Origin: a virus
DNA: 64,000 nucleotides
Strand: one strand, 5' to 3'
IMG/VR virus record: IMGVR_UViG_3300010354_000050
Coordinates: 55,412 to 119,411 of that record
Made by a program: the position numbers and the translations under genes. Every line of letters begins with the position of its first letter. Position 1 is the first letter of the stretch. This document shows positions 35,685-44,721 of this stretch, piece by piece. The notes under the pieces were generated by a model, which had not been told where the DNA came from, did no database searches, and saw only the letters and a list, made by a program, of their open reading frames with translations.

Positions 35685-35758
35685 CGTGGTTAGGCACTCC
35701 TACGGGAACCACGGGTGGATTTTCCGAAGCCACCAGTTGCCTAAACCCAAAAGAAGGA
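35685..35758 (+). ncRNA. Structured leader of the sheath gene with two exclusive helices
   Basis: GGTTAGGCA (35688-35696) can pair with TGCCTAAACC (35738-35747), enclosing a GGTGG/CCACC stem (35714-35718 with 35730-35734). Alternatively CGTGGTT (35685-35691) can pair with AACCACG (35707-35713), which would disrupt the outer helix. The segment is GC-richer than its surroundings and ends just before AAGGAG of the sheath gene. A switch or a processed structure is possible; the class is not recognised. Confidence 0.4.
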
Positions 35759-35771
35759 GAATTTATTCTAA

Positions 35772-38700
35772 ATGGCTACAATTTCCATTGGTAGAGGTGG
35801 TGCGCCCGGAACTTTTATCTACGAATCCGGTATTGCATCCCAAGCAGGTACAGCAAGTTTTAATACAGTTTATATGCTAGTAGAGGCTCCAAATGAAGCT
35901 TCTACTTTTGTTTTTCCATTCAATACTCCTCTTTTTGTAGGGAGTCTGAATGAATACGAGAATTTGATTGGTGGGATCCCTGCTTCTGGTGCAGAACTAG
36001 ATTCCTACTATGCCGTCAAGAGCTTTTTCCAGCAAGCAAACATTGGTGATCTAAGGGTAATCAGGGTTGGCACCCCTAGTACTATTGTACAAGTAGGTTT
36101 CAGTCCCTCTGCTAACAAGGATAATGGAGTTTCTGCTCCTACACCTTTGCTAAGAAATGATAAGGTCTACATCAAACTAGAAGTTAATGGTATTCGTCTT
36201 GGTGATGTAACACCTTCTGGTGCTTGGCTTGGCGTTCCTGTCACTATTCCTGTAGACTATGTGGCTGGAAGTGTTGACAACAATCTAAAGATCTCTAATG
36301 CTATTGTAAATGCAGTAGCAGAAGCTATTAAGACTAATGCAGATATTTCTTCTGGGATCTATGTCCGAGAAATTAAAACTGGAATCCCTTGTGCAGAATG
36401 TTCTAGTCTACATCTTGCCAACAGGGTATTCAATGGCCCAGTAGAAATTATCAACTATTCCGATGTAACAGGGAATCAATTCATCCTTGCTTCTTCTGGC
36501 TACAGCATTGATACTGTTTCTTTTTCAGAAGTTTCAGTTTACGACTGGATTCAGTGTGTCCAAACTAGCCTAGATGGTGCAAGTTTGCCTAAGGGTTATC
36601 TAATTGCTCCTGCTGCTTTCAAGAAGTACAAAAAAGCAGATAGGGTCAATCTTGGTCAAGCTATGGAAGAAGTTTGCTCTGTTATCAAATGGATGGCCCT
36701 AGTAGATTGTGGCCCATTCAATGTAACAGATATTTCTGAATTTAGTTTGTTTGAAGAACATATTCCTGCTGACGGGTTCTTTCCCTCTGGCAAATATCTA
36801 ATTAGCAATGCAATTTTTGAATGGATTTCTACTAATCCATTGCTTTTTACATCTGCTAATTACAAAGAAGATTCTGCCCTCCTATCTGCTAATAGAAACC
36901 TAGCTAATGGGCAAAGATTAGCCCTCAAGGATGATCGAAGAATTAATGTTGGTGTAGGTGCAAATACCTCAGGAAATTATCTAATTCTTGAAGAAAATTG
37001 GCCTTCTAACCTCAGGTCAGGCGAGTTAGTATTTATTGAAGCCTTTGATGCAACTCCTGTACCTACTCTGCCTTTGTATACAGATGCTTATACCGACACC
37101 TACAACCAACCTCTTTCTGGCCCCTTTTACCTAATTGCCAAAGATGTTGATCCTACCCTAGAAGCCAATCAAATTAGACTGGCAACTTCTAAGGTAAGGG
37201 CACTAGGGAACATTTCTATTGATTTACTAACAGCGGGGACTCCCCAAGGTGGTGGATTAATTACTCTCACTTATGATAACCCTTCCTGGGAATTAGAAGT
37301 AGAAATTGATTCTAAAGTTTCTAGCTTAGTAGAATCCAAAGGTGCATCATTCAATTCCCTGCATTTGCCTGGTTCACTTCAAAAACCTACTGCTGAATTT
37401 GATTTCAAAGCTACTATTAGGCAACTGACTAACCCCAGCTTGTCAATTTTCAAAGGTGGCATTTCCCTTTCCTACTTCAATTCTACCAATGTAAATACTT
37501 CTACTGGAACCTTTACCATTCCTAACCATGGCTATGCTACTGGTGATATGGTAAATTACTACAGTTTACCAAGTGCGGCTGCTCCTGGTGGACTTTCCAG
37601 TTTTGCTACTTACTATGTTATTAGAATTGACAACAATTCATTAAAACTTGCTACTACTTTAGCAAATGCTAATGCTGGTACTTCAGTCACCCTAACTACT
37701 ACTGGGACAGATTCTTCAACTGTAAAATCTCCTTCTGGTGGCAGTGCCCAATCCATCCTTACTACTGGTGGAGATTGTCTGATCTTTTCTTCTGAACATG
37801 ACATCAAAACAGCCGACAGGGTTTACTTTAATGCCAACATTCTATCACAAAATTCAGATATTGTCTTCAGAGGGTCAACAGAAACCTCAGTAACAACCTA
37901 CTTTGCAAACTTAGTAGACAGAAACTTCTTTACTCTAGCTAACTCTAGTTCTAATTTAGCTGCTGGTGCTTTCATAGATTACCCTGTTTCTAATATTGGA
38001 ACTACTGCTTCTCGACTGGTTTACAAGAAACTAGGAGTAACTCTAGATGGGGGAACCTTTACTGAATCTGGTCTAATCCGGTTTATTCGAGGGAGGAAAT
38101 ATCAACTAGATGTAACTTTAGCAGTTTTCCTAGTCAAAGATGAAGCAAATGTTTCTGTAGTATCTGGTGAAGATAATCCTTATGGTACTGCGTATACAGC
38201 CGACATTTCAACCGACTTACGGTTATCCTACAGTGAATTTCCTGTAGCACCCCCTGTCTTCAGAGTAGCGGCTGAAGATGTTAATGATGTTGACAGCGAA
38301 TTTACTATTACTGGACATGGCTATCAAACTGGAGATTCTGTAACCATTGATGTTGCTCCTGATGCAATTCTGGCTGATGGCCTAGAAAATTCTGTTACCT
38401 ACTACATTATTAAAGTAGATAACAACACTGTTCAACTAGCAACTTCAGTAACCAATGCTGTTGCGGGGACTTTTATTTCTTTGGGAGATGCAGGTACTAA
38501 CAACTCCTTCGGAATTGAATTTTTTGTATCCTCTGCATCTTCTCCCTTTACTTTCCAATATACTGAAGACTTTGAATCTGCCCCACTAAATTCAGCTAGT
38601 GATTTTGCAGGAGAAAACAATTTCTACTGTGTTCCTTTAACAACTGGAATCCAAGCTAATGCTTCTGTAGATAATGTCTACTTGCACTTAGTTGTAGAAA

Positions 38701-39647
38701 GTGGTTCTTCCCAATCTACCATGTATGGGGGATTTACTGACATTCAATTTGTAGAACCCTCTTCTACAGTTCCTTCAACCCTTTGGAACTTCAGAGTTAT
38801 CACTTCTAATGATTTAGTTAGTGAAGCCTTAAGGGGTTTGAATAGTGGGGGAGTTCCACAGATTAAAGTTTTGGAAGCAGGTATAGATTCTCATGCTAGA
38901 CTACAATCTGATTGCGAATCCTATTCTACTACAGCAGGTTTCCTTGCCTACTATGCTCCTTACATTAAAAATGATGTTGGTTCCTTCATTGCCCCTTCTT
39001 CCTTTGTAACAGGATTGGCAATAAGGCGCTATAGGGATGAAGCAGCAGGTTTTAGGCTACCTCCTGCTGGTACGAAATATTCCTTAGCTGGTGCAAGAGG
39101 AGTTCAGATCCCAATTACAACTGCTCAACAGGATATTTCTAACCGGATTGGCCTAAATGCCCTTAGGCAGCTTCCAGGTTACAGCACTGTTGACCCCCTT
39201 ACCGGAGAAGTATTTGGCCCTGTATTTGTATGGGGTTCAAGAACTAGGGTAAACAGGGCTAATGCTACCCAAGCCCTATACCAATTTGTAAATACCAGGG
39301 TTATTCTTAATGTAATCTATGGTTCACTGCAAAATGCCTTAGATGGGCAAATCTTTTCTATTGTAGATGGTCAATCAGTAACATTTAATCAGATTAATAC
39401 TTTGATTACAAATGTTCTCTACAACAACTTCTATATTCCTGGTGCATTGTTTGGTGAAACTCCTGCTGATGCTTTCCAAGTTGTAGTAGATGAAAGGGTT
39501 AATCCGCCAAACCAGGTTGAACAAGGTGTCATTAATGCTAAGGTATTTGTAGTACCTGTACCTACCCTTGAAAGGATTGAGATTGATCTTATCAGGGTTA
39601 ATATTGGTGCTGCCCAATCTACTTTAGTAGACCTTGGCCTACAATAA
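35772..39647 (+). CDS. Contractile tail sheath protein, 1291 aa, with inserted repeat domains
   Basis: The N-terminal GRGGAPGTFIYESGIASQAG and the C-terminal domain (PITTAQQDISNRIGLNALRQ, VFVWGSRTRVNRANATQALY, YQFVNTRVILNVIYGSLQNA) are those of a myovirus sheath. It is two to three times the usual length. The excess lies at about residues 480-990 and contains two copies of a 65-residue domain (FTIPNHGYATGDMVNYY near 580 and FTITGHGYQTGDSVTID near 846, both ending in an LATxxxNAxAGT strand). These probably decorate the tail surface. The ATG has AAGGAGAATTTA upstream. A terminator follows. Confidence 0.88.
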   Translation: MATISIGRGGAPGTFIYESGIASQAGTASFNTVYMLVEAPNEASTFVFPFNTPLFVGSLNEYENLIGGIPASGAELDSYYAVKSFFQQANIGDLRVIRVGTPSTIVQVGFSPSANKDNGVSAPTPLLRNDKVYIKLEVNGIRLGDVTPSGAWLGVPVTIPVDYVAGSVDNNLKISNAIVNAVAEAIKTNADISSGIYVREIKTGIPCAECSSLHLANRVFNGPVEIINYSDVTGNQFILASSGYSIDTVSFSEVSVYDWIQCVQTSLDGASLPKGYLIAPAAFKKYKKADRVNLGQAMEEVCSVIKWMALVDCGPFNVTDISEFSLFEEHIPADGFFPSGKYLISNAIFEWISTNPLLFTSANYKEDSALLSANRNLANGQRLALKDDRRINVGVGANTSGNYLILEENWPSNLRSGELVFIEAFDATPVPTLPLYTDAYTDTYNQPLSGPFYLIAKDVDPTLEANQIRLATSKVRALGNISIDLLTAGTPQGGGLITLTYDNPSWELEVEIDSKVSSLVESKGASFNSLHLPGSLQKPTAEFDFKATIRQLTNPSLSIFKGGISLSYFNSTNVNTSTGTFTIPNHGYATGDMVNYYSLPSAAAPGGLSSFATYYVIRIDNNSLKLATTLANANAGTSVTLTTTGTDSSTVKSPSGGSAQSILTTGGDCLIFSSEHDIKTADRVYFNANILSQNSDIVFRGSTETSVTTYFANLVDRNFFTLANSSSNLAAGAFIDYPVSNIGTTASRLVYKKLGVTLDGGTFTESGLIRFIRGRKYQLDVTLAVFLVKDEANVSVVSGEDNPYGTAYTADISTDLRLSYSEFPVAPPVFRVAAEDVNDVDSEFTITGHGYQTGDSVTIDVAPDAILADGLENSVTYYIIKVDNNTVQLATSVTNAVAGTFISLGDAGTNNSFGIEFFVSSASSPFTFQYTEDFESAPLNSASDFAGENNFYCVPLTTGIQANASVDNVYLHLVVESGSSQSTMYGGFTDIQFVEPSSTVPSTLWNFRVITSNDLVSEALRGLNSGGVPQIKVLEAGIDSHARLQSDCESYSTTAGFLAYYAPYIKNDVGSFIAPSSFVTGLAIRRYRDEAAGFRLPPAGTKYSLAGARGVQIPITTAQQDISNRIGLNALRQLPGYSTVDPLTGEVFGPVFVWGSRTRVNRANATQALYQFVNTRVILNVIYGSLQNALDGQIFSIVDGQSVTFNQINTLITNVLYNNFYIPGALFGETPADAFQVVVDERVNPPNQVEQGVINAKVFVVPVPTLERIEIDLIRVNIGAAQSTLVDLGLQ

Positions 39648-39676
39648 TTAGATAACCACGCAATAAGGTAAAAAAA

Positions 39677-39706
39677 AGAAGGGAGTATATACTTCCTTCT
39701 TTTTTG
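39677..39706 (+). terminator. Rho-independent terminator
   Basis: AGAAGGGAGTATATACTTCCTTCT is a long near-perfect stem with a T6 run after the sheath gene. Confidence 0.8.
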
Positions 39707-39734
39707 TTGAAACTTCTTAGTCAAAAGATATAAT
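39707..39734 (+). promoter_or_regulatory. Sigma-70-type promoter within the virion cluster
   Basis: TTGAAA (39707-39712), 16-bp spacer, TATAAT (39729-39734). It is one of very few such promoters between 35 and 60 kb. Confidence 0.65.
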
Positions 39735-39776
39735 AATTGAGAACAGGTAGATAAAAAATCAAGAGGTAAGAAACTT

Positions 39777-40046
39777 GTGACTATTAGGAAGTTGAACATA
39801 GACATTGATGAACATCTTCACAATAAGTTAAAAGAAGTAGCTAAATCTAAAGGTTTAACCTTGAAAGCTTTTTGCTCAGAAATCCTAGAAAGTAGCTTGA
39901 AGCAAACTGATCCTACAAATTATTGCCTACTTCCTTTAGATAGCTTAAGGACTTTGTACAAGAAACTAATTACCGAAAAGCCTGAAAATTGGGTTACTTT
40001 ATCTAGAAAAATAGATAATGAAATCAGGAGGAGATTTAGAACTTGA
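39777..40046 (+). CDS. Ribbon-helix-helix (Arc/CopG-like) DNA-binding protein, 89 aa
   Basis: The N-terminal half RKLNIDIDEHLHNKLKEVAK and SKGLTLKAFCSEILESSL has the strand-helix-helix form of Arc/CopG repressors. GTG start at 39777 behind AAGAGG. It has its own promoter and lies between the sheath and baseplate genes, so it may be an early regulator embedded in late genes, perhaps a late-gene switch. The target is unknown. Confidence 0.65.
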   Translation: MTIRKLNIDIDEHLHNKLKEVAKSKGLTLKAFCSEILESSLKQTDPTNYCLLPLDSLRTLYKKLITEKPENWVTLSRKIDNEIRRRFRT

Positions 40047-40077
40047 AATTTTGAAAAGTTAAAAGGAATATTACCTT

Positions 40078-40434
40078 ATGTCTACCATCAGGGGTTTAAC
40101 ATACCCGCTCAGTGTAAAAAATGGTCAACTGTCTGTGTCTAGGGATGCGAAACTAGTAGAAGAACACGTACTGTCAGTTCTAGAAACAAGACCTTTTGAA
40201 AGGGTTTTAAGAGCAGATTACGGTCTAAAAGACCAAATTTTTAACACTATTAACCCCCAAGATATAAATTCGCTCATCATTCTTTCTATTCAGGAAAATG
40301 TACCGGAAGTTAAAGATTTAGAAATTTCTGGGAATTGGGAAAGAAGGGCAGATGAAGGAATATACAATATTAAATTGTCCTATAAAATCAACAGTGTACC
40401 CCAACCACCATTAAACCTGTCCTTAAACTTCTAG
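40078..40434 (+). CDS. Baseplate wedge protein, gp25/GPW-like, 118 aa
   Basis: The sequence RGLTYPLSVKNGQLSVSRDA, then HVLSVLETRPFERVLRADYG and PQDINSLIILSIQENVPEVK matches the gp25/W family, in which a small protein nucleates sheath assembly at the baseplate. The typical 'T-x-P-G-ER-x-x-x-PxYG' appears as TRPFERVLRADYG. It precedes the portal gene, an unusual neighbour. Confidence 0.82.
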   Translation: MSTIRGLTYPLSVKNGQLSVSRDAKLVEEHVLSVLETRPFERVLRADYGLKDQIFNTINPQDINSLIILSIQENVPEVKDLEISGNWERRADEGIYNIKLSYKINSVPQPPLNLSLNF

Positions 40435-40450
40435 ATTAATAATTCTAATT

Positions 40451-41941
40451 ATGGCAAAAAGATTTTCTATCCCTCCTGTACCTACAGGAGAAGTGGCTAA
40501 TTACACTAATGATCCTTATATTCAAAATACCATTGGTGGATACCCTTGGATAGCAGGAAATAAAGGGGATGTTCTGCTAAGACCCCAAGATGAATTACTA
40601 ATTCAGAAGGGTGGGAACCAAGCATTTAGCATCTATCAGAAACTACTATTTGATAGTACCGTTCAAGCTGCATGGAATAAAATAGTACAAGATGTTATTT
40701 ACAGAAAGCTTGTAGTAAAACCTGTTTCAGAAAAGCCAGGTGATGTTGCTGTTAAAGAGTCTGTAGAAAACCAACTTAGAAATATACCCTTTGATCAAAT
40801 TACCAAAGGATTTCTAGAAGCCTATATAGTGGGTTTTTCAGTTGGGGAAATATTGTGGGAAAAGGGGAAGAATGGAAACACTGTTTCTAATATTGTAATT
40901 AGAGATGCTAGAAGATTTAGGTTTGTTGAGGTTCCAAATAAGCCAAGTTTTGACTTAAGGTTGATCACCAGGGAAGAAGTTTTTTCAGGAGAAAAGGTTC
41001 CCCCTAGAAAATTTATTGTTTTTCAGTATTGGACACAAGCTAATGGTGATCCTTATGGTTGTGGACTAGGGAGAATCCTTTACCCACTTGTAAAGTTCAA
41101 ACGTAGGGCGGTAGAATCTCAACTATTATACTCAGATCGGTATGCAAATCCTACTGCCGTAGCTACAGCACCTTTATCTGCTACGGCACAAGAAATAGAA
41201 ACCTTATATAGCCACTTGTCTAATTTATCCCAAGAAACTGCTCTTGTATTGCCTGAGGGATATAGCATTAATTTCATCAATCCTTCAGGAACTCCTGATA
41301 CTTTTATTGATATTAGGGAATCTTTGGTTAAAGAAATTAATATGTTGATTACTGGAGAAGATGAAGCTGGAACTTCTGGTGCAGGTTCTAGGGCATCTTC
41401 TGAAGTTGCACTTAGGATTAGAGAAGTCAGGGCAGAAGAGCTTAGTGAGTTACTTTGTGAAGTCCTAAATAGAACATTAATTAGGTGGATGGTAGATGTA
41501 AATTTTGGTGTAGATGTAGAATCTCCCAGGATTTACCGTGATTTTTCTGTCCACGAAGATCTGAAACTAACTATCGGAGATCTAGCAACTCTTTCTGAAA
41601 GACTAGGACATACTGCCAAAAGATCTTGGATTGAAGAAAACTATAGTGTTTCTTTTGAAGAACCTGTACCTGAAGAAGAACCTTTAGACCCTAACAATAT
41701 TTCTGTTGATTCTTTAGTAGATGATGTCCTAAATGAAGTTGATCAGGTCATAGATCAAGAAATTGTCCCTGAAGATAGTCAAATAGAAGGATCAATTAGC
41801 GATGAAAGTATTGATATTGAAGAATTAGCAGATCAAATTCTAGCTGATACACCTAACATTGATCAAATAATTGATGAGGCTATTGAAGAAGATGGGGACA
41901 TAAATATAGACCAGATTATTGATGAAGTTGTAGAAAGTTGA
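40451..41941 (+). CDS. Portal protein, DUF935 (Mu gp29-like), 496 aa
   Basis: The core (residues 60-400) has DSTVQAAWNKIVQDVIYRKL, FLEAYIVGFSVGEILWEKG, then PRKFIVFQYWTQANGDPYGC and LYPLVKFKRRAVESQLLYSD, which is the portal pattern of DUF935 phages. The last 90 residues are very acidic with repeated DQIIDE units (NIDQIIDEAIEEDGDINIDQ), probably disordered. The portal forms the dodecamer through which DNA is packaged. The terminase genes are not in the window. Confidence 0.87.
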   Translation: MAKRFSIPPVPTGEVANYTNDPYIQNTIGGYPWIAGNKGDVLLRPQDELLIQKGGNQAFSIYQKLLFDSTVQAAWNKIVQDVIYRKLVVKPVSEKPGDVAVKESVENQLRNIPFDQITKGFLEAYIVGFSVGEILWEKGKNGNTVSNIVIRDARRFRFVEVPNKPSFDLRLITREEVFSGEKVPPRKFIVFQYWTQANGDPYGCGLGRILYPLVKFKRRAVESQLLYSDRYANPTAVATAPLSATAQEIETLYSHLSNLSQETALVLPEGYSINFINPSGTPDTFIDIRESLVKEINMLITGEDEAGTSGAGSRASSEVALRIREVRAEELSELLCEVLNRTLIRWMVDVNFGVDVESPRIYRDFSVHEDLKLTIGDLATLSERLGHTAKRSWIEENYSVSFEEPVPEEEPLDPNNISVDSLVDDVLNEVDQVIDQEIVPEDSQIEGSISDESIDIEELADQILADTPNIDQIIDEAIEEDGDINIDQIIDEVVES

Positions 41942-42033
41942 TGATTTTTCTAAAATAAACTGGGGGGGAACTTTGTTACGAACCCAGAATTATTTCTGGG
42001 TAAAAACAACATGATTATAATTCCCTACTGATT

Positions 42034-43623
42034 ATGCTAAAAGAAGTTAATATCTTCAAGGCAGGACTGCAAACTGCTGAAAGTGGTATGTCTAGGGAAT
42101 TTACACTTTCAGAACTAGATGAAATTGTAAATTCCTATGATCCTTTGGCCCATGAAGCCCCTATCAGAATTGGTCATGAAGACAATGACAAAGTTCCGGC
42201 TTGGGGGTGGGTTAAAGGGTTAATCCGTAAAGGCGAAGATCTCTATGCAAAAGTAGACTTTTCTCCTCTAGCTAAAGATTTTATTAAGAACGGTCTTTAC
42301 AAAAAAGTAAGTGCTTCTTTCTACTCTCCTGCTTCAAAAATCAACCCTCACCCTGGAAAATGGAGTTTAAGACACGTAGCACTTCTAGGTGCCCAACCTC
42401 CTGCTGTAAAAGGTCTTAAGGGTTTTGCCTATGAAGAAGCCCAATCTGAATGTTGGAGTTTTTCTTCTGAACTTAAACCTGAAGAAGTTTATGATGCAGA
42501 ATTGGGGCCAACCATGAAACAATCTTTAAGTCCTTTACAAATGTTGAAAGAAAAGATCAATATGGCTAAAGAAATGATGCAAGAAGATGAAGGAAAAACT
42601 CTAGATATGAAAGAAAAATCTAAAGAAAAAGAAGTAGAAATGGAAATGGAAATGAAGGAAAAGACTAAGAAACCAAATAAAGAAGAAGTTTCTGAAATGG
42701 AAATGCCAGATTCTACAGAAGAAGTAGAACTCAAAGAAAAAGCTAAGGCTAAAAAGAAAAATCCTGAAATGGAAATGCCTGAAGAAGTAGAAGAAATTGA
42801 TGAAGAAGAAGTGGAACTAAAAGAACCTACTAAGGCTAAAAAGAAAAATCCTGAAATGGAAATGCCTGAAGAAGTAGAAGAAATTGATGAAGAAGAAGTG
42901 GAACTTAAGGAGAAAGCTAAGGTAAAGGCAAAGAAAGAAATGGAAATGCCTGAAGAAGAGGAAGAAGAGGAATTGGAAGATGTTGAAGAAGTTGAGCTAA
43001 AGGAGAAGCCTAAGGCCAAAGAAAAATCTTCTAAGGTTTCTAAAAAAGACATTTCTGCTGAAATGGATAAAGAAGTCTCTAAGCTCCTAAAGGAATTAGA
43101 TATTGATGTAGAAGACATGGGAGAGGAACTTGTAGAAGAAGTTGACATGGGGGACTATAAGAAGGAAAAGTCCAAGAAAGTCACATCTTTTTCTGAAATG
43201 GGAAATCCTGATCTAGATAAGGTTCTAGCCCGAATTAAGGAACTGGAAGAAGCCAATTCTCGCCTAAAAGCTGATGTAGAATTTGCAGAAAAGAAAGCTT
43301 TCCGTACCAGCCTACAACGCTTTACTGACACCCTTTATGAAAGTGGGAAACTAACCGAATCAGTAATCAAGCAAGATGAGTTGATTGATTACATGGAGGG
43401 TCTAGAATATGGTACATATCAGTTTTCTGAAAGTGAAAGTATCATTACTCCCTTAGTAACTCTCCTGAACCGTTTGCCTCAAATGGTTTCATATGAGGAA
43501 TTTGCTCCTGAATCTAAAGCTGTAATCCCTGAACCAACTGATCCCCATGAAAAAGCTCTAGGGATTGCTAGAGAAGAAGGGATTAGCTATTCAGAAGCTC
43601 TTAAGAAAGCCCTATTTGGTTAA
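42034..43623 (+). CDS. Prohead protease with scaffold tail (Mu I-like), 529 aa
   Basis: Residues 1-150 (VNIFKAGLQTAESGMSREFT, APIRIGHEDNDKVPAWGWV, LYKKVSASFYSP, WSLRHVALLGAQPPAVKGL) match the Mu I-type protease, with the catalytic Ser of KVSASF and the His of IGHED. The middle (about 180-390) is a highly charged helical scaffold with 29-residue repeats. The C-terminus (NSRLKADVEFAEKKAFRTSL) is helical. In this class the protease domain and the scaffold are one gene, possibly with an internal start for the scaffold alone. Confidence 0.82.
   Translation: MLKEVNIFKAGLQTAESGMSREFTLSELDEIVNSYDPLAHEAPIRIGHEDNDKVPAWGWVKGLIRKGEDLYAKVDFSPLAKDFIKNGLYKKVSASFYSPASKINPHPGKWSLRHVALLGAQPPAVKGLKGFAYEEAQSECWSFSSELKPEEVYDAELGPTMKQSLSPLQMLKEKINMAKEMMQEDEGKTLDMKEKSKEKEVEMEMEMKEKTKKPNKEEVSEMEMPDSTEEVELKEKAKAKKKNPEMEMPEEVEEIDEEEVELKEPTKAKKKNPEMEMPEEVEEIDEEEVELKEKAKVKAKKEMEMPEEEEEEELEDVEEVELKEKPKAKEKSSKVSKKDISAEMDKEVSKLLKELDIDVEDMGEELVEEVDMGDYKKEKSKKVTSFSEMGNPDLDKVLARIKELEEANSRLKADVEFAEKKAFRTSLQRFTDTLYESGKLTESVIKQDELIDYMEGLEYGTYQFSESESIITPLVTLLNRLPQMVSYEEFAPESKAVIPEPTDPHEKALGIAREEGISYSEALKKALFG
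42745..42918 (+). repeat. Two tandem 87-bp repeats in the scaffold region
   Basis: AAGGCTAAAAAGAAAAATCC at 42745 recurs at 42832, an exact 87-bp period coding for KAKKKNPEMEMPEEVEEIDE and nine more residues. A degenerate third unit follows at about 42919-42985. Copy number could vary between isolates. Confidence 0.8.
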
Positions 43624-43628
43624 TCAAA

Positions 43629-44192
43629 ATGGCAAACTTTCCAACTTTGTCCCAAGTTCTAGGGAGGAAGGATTACATTTGGGATTTATCAAAATCCTAC
43701 TACAAACAAAATCCTTCCTTCCTTGACCTTGAATTTTTCTTCAATGAAGAACTTTCTAAGTTGGAACTGAAGCTAATCAATGGTTTAATCACCCAAGCAG
43801 AATATAAGCGGTACTTGCTAGACTTATGTTTAGGATGCTGCTTATGTTCTGTTTTTATTGGCATTGAATCAGTTCCAAAAAGTTCTAGTGAACAATTATC
43901 CATTTTCTCAAAAGTAATGGATCAACTCAATTATTACACATTGGGTAATAATACTATGTCAGCCCAACAAATGACAGATCCCTTTCATCGTTGGTTTTGT
44001 TACGGGAAAGATCTACACCATAGAAAATTGGGTTACAAAAATTCCAAACTACTTGTAAACAATTGCTGCAAAGGTTGTCAAAGCTGCAAAGATTATGCAG
44101 CTTTAGGTTGGCAACCTATAGGGACTATCCCTATTCCCGGTTTTCGTTGCAAGTCCATGGAAAATTGCCGATGTGGACTTCAATATAAATAA
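43629..44192 (+). CDS. Cys-rich minor head protein, resembling the C-terminus of MuF/gp7 proteins, 187 aa
   Basis: The C-terminal part (NNCCKGCQSCKDYAALGWQP, then GTIPIPGFRCKSMENCRC) matches the 'C..C...A..G..P....G..C..NCRC' end of MuF/SPP1 gp7-type head morphogenesis proteins, a likely zinc site. The N-terminal half is helical. Position between scaffold and decoration genes agrees with a minor capsid protein that enters the head near the portal. Confidence 0.6.
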   Translation: MANFPTLSQVLGRKDYIWDLSKSYYKQNPSFLDLEFFFNEELSKLELKLINGLITQAEYKRYLLDLCLGCCLCSVFIGIESVPKSSSEQLSIFSKVMDQLNYYTLGNNTMSAQQMTDPFHRWFCYGKDLHHRKLGYKNSKLLVNNCCKGCQSCKDYAALGWQPIGTIPIPGFRCKSMENCRCGLQYK

Positions 44193-44244
44193 AAAAGTTC
44201 ATTAGGGTATAAAAAATAATAGAGTCCTTTTCAAACTAATTGCC

Positions 44245-44685
44245 ATGACTTTACCAGTTTACGGGAGACAGCTAATTAGGTTTGCTGAAACCTTTTATGT
44301 TGCCCCTGAAAAAGAAGTTAATTCCTATCGTGTAGTTGTTCTAGATACCCCTACTGGCCCTTCCATGCCTCTCAGTGTTGAGCAAGGTAATGGTGGTGCG
44401 GTTGGTATTTCTCAATTCCAAGTTGCTGACAATGTTCCACCTACTGGTTTCGGTTCTGATCGTGTTAGAACTCTTACCGTTGCTACCAGTGGTCTTTTGC
44501 TAGTAGAAGCTGACGGCACCCTAGATGCTGCTGATATTGGTACTGCCTTAGTAGCTACTGCTACTGGCATTGCTACTCCTTCTTCTAATGTAGGTGGTGA
44601 AGCGGTTACTGTCAATGGTATGACTCCCACTATTAGGGAAATTGTTGACATTGGTGAAACCCAGTTTGTTGTTATTTCCCTCTAA
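44245..44685 (+). CDS. Capsid decoration protein (DUF2190-like), 146 aa
   Basis: A Gly-, Val- and Thr-rich beta protein directly upstream of the major capsid gene, the usual place of head decoration or stabilising proteins. Segments such as SDRVRTLTVATSGLLLVEAD and DAADIGTALVATATGIATPS fit a DUF2190-like beta-barrel that trims capsid surfaces. The exact family is inferred from position and composition. Confidence 0.6.
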   Translation: MTLPVYGRQLIRFAETFYVAPEKEVNSYRVVVLDTPTGPSMPLSVEQGNGGAVGISQFQVADNVPPTGFGSDRVRTLTVATSGLLLVEADGTLDAADIGTALVATATGIATPSSNVGGEAVTVNGMTPTIREIVDIGETQFVVISL

Positions 44686-44721
44686 TCCTTAAATAAAAAC
44701 CATTAGGAGAACTTTTCAAAA

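Noticed and set aside
35597-35794. 65-aa frame starting at TTG upstream of the sheath
   Set aside because: No ribosome binding site, unnatural composition, overlaps the structured leader and the sheath start.
42489-43148. 219-aa minus-strand frame rich in Ser
   Set aside because: It is the antisense of the acidic-basic scaffold repeats; low-complexity shadow.
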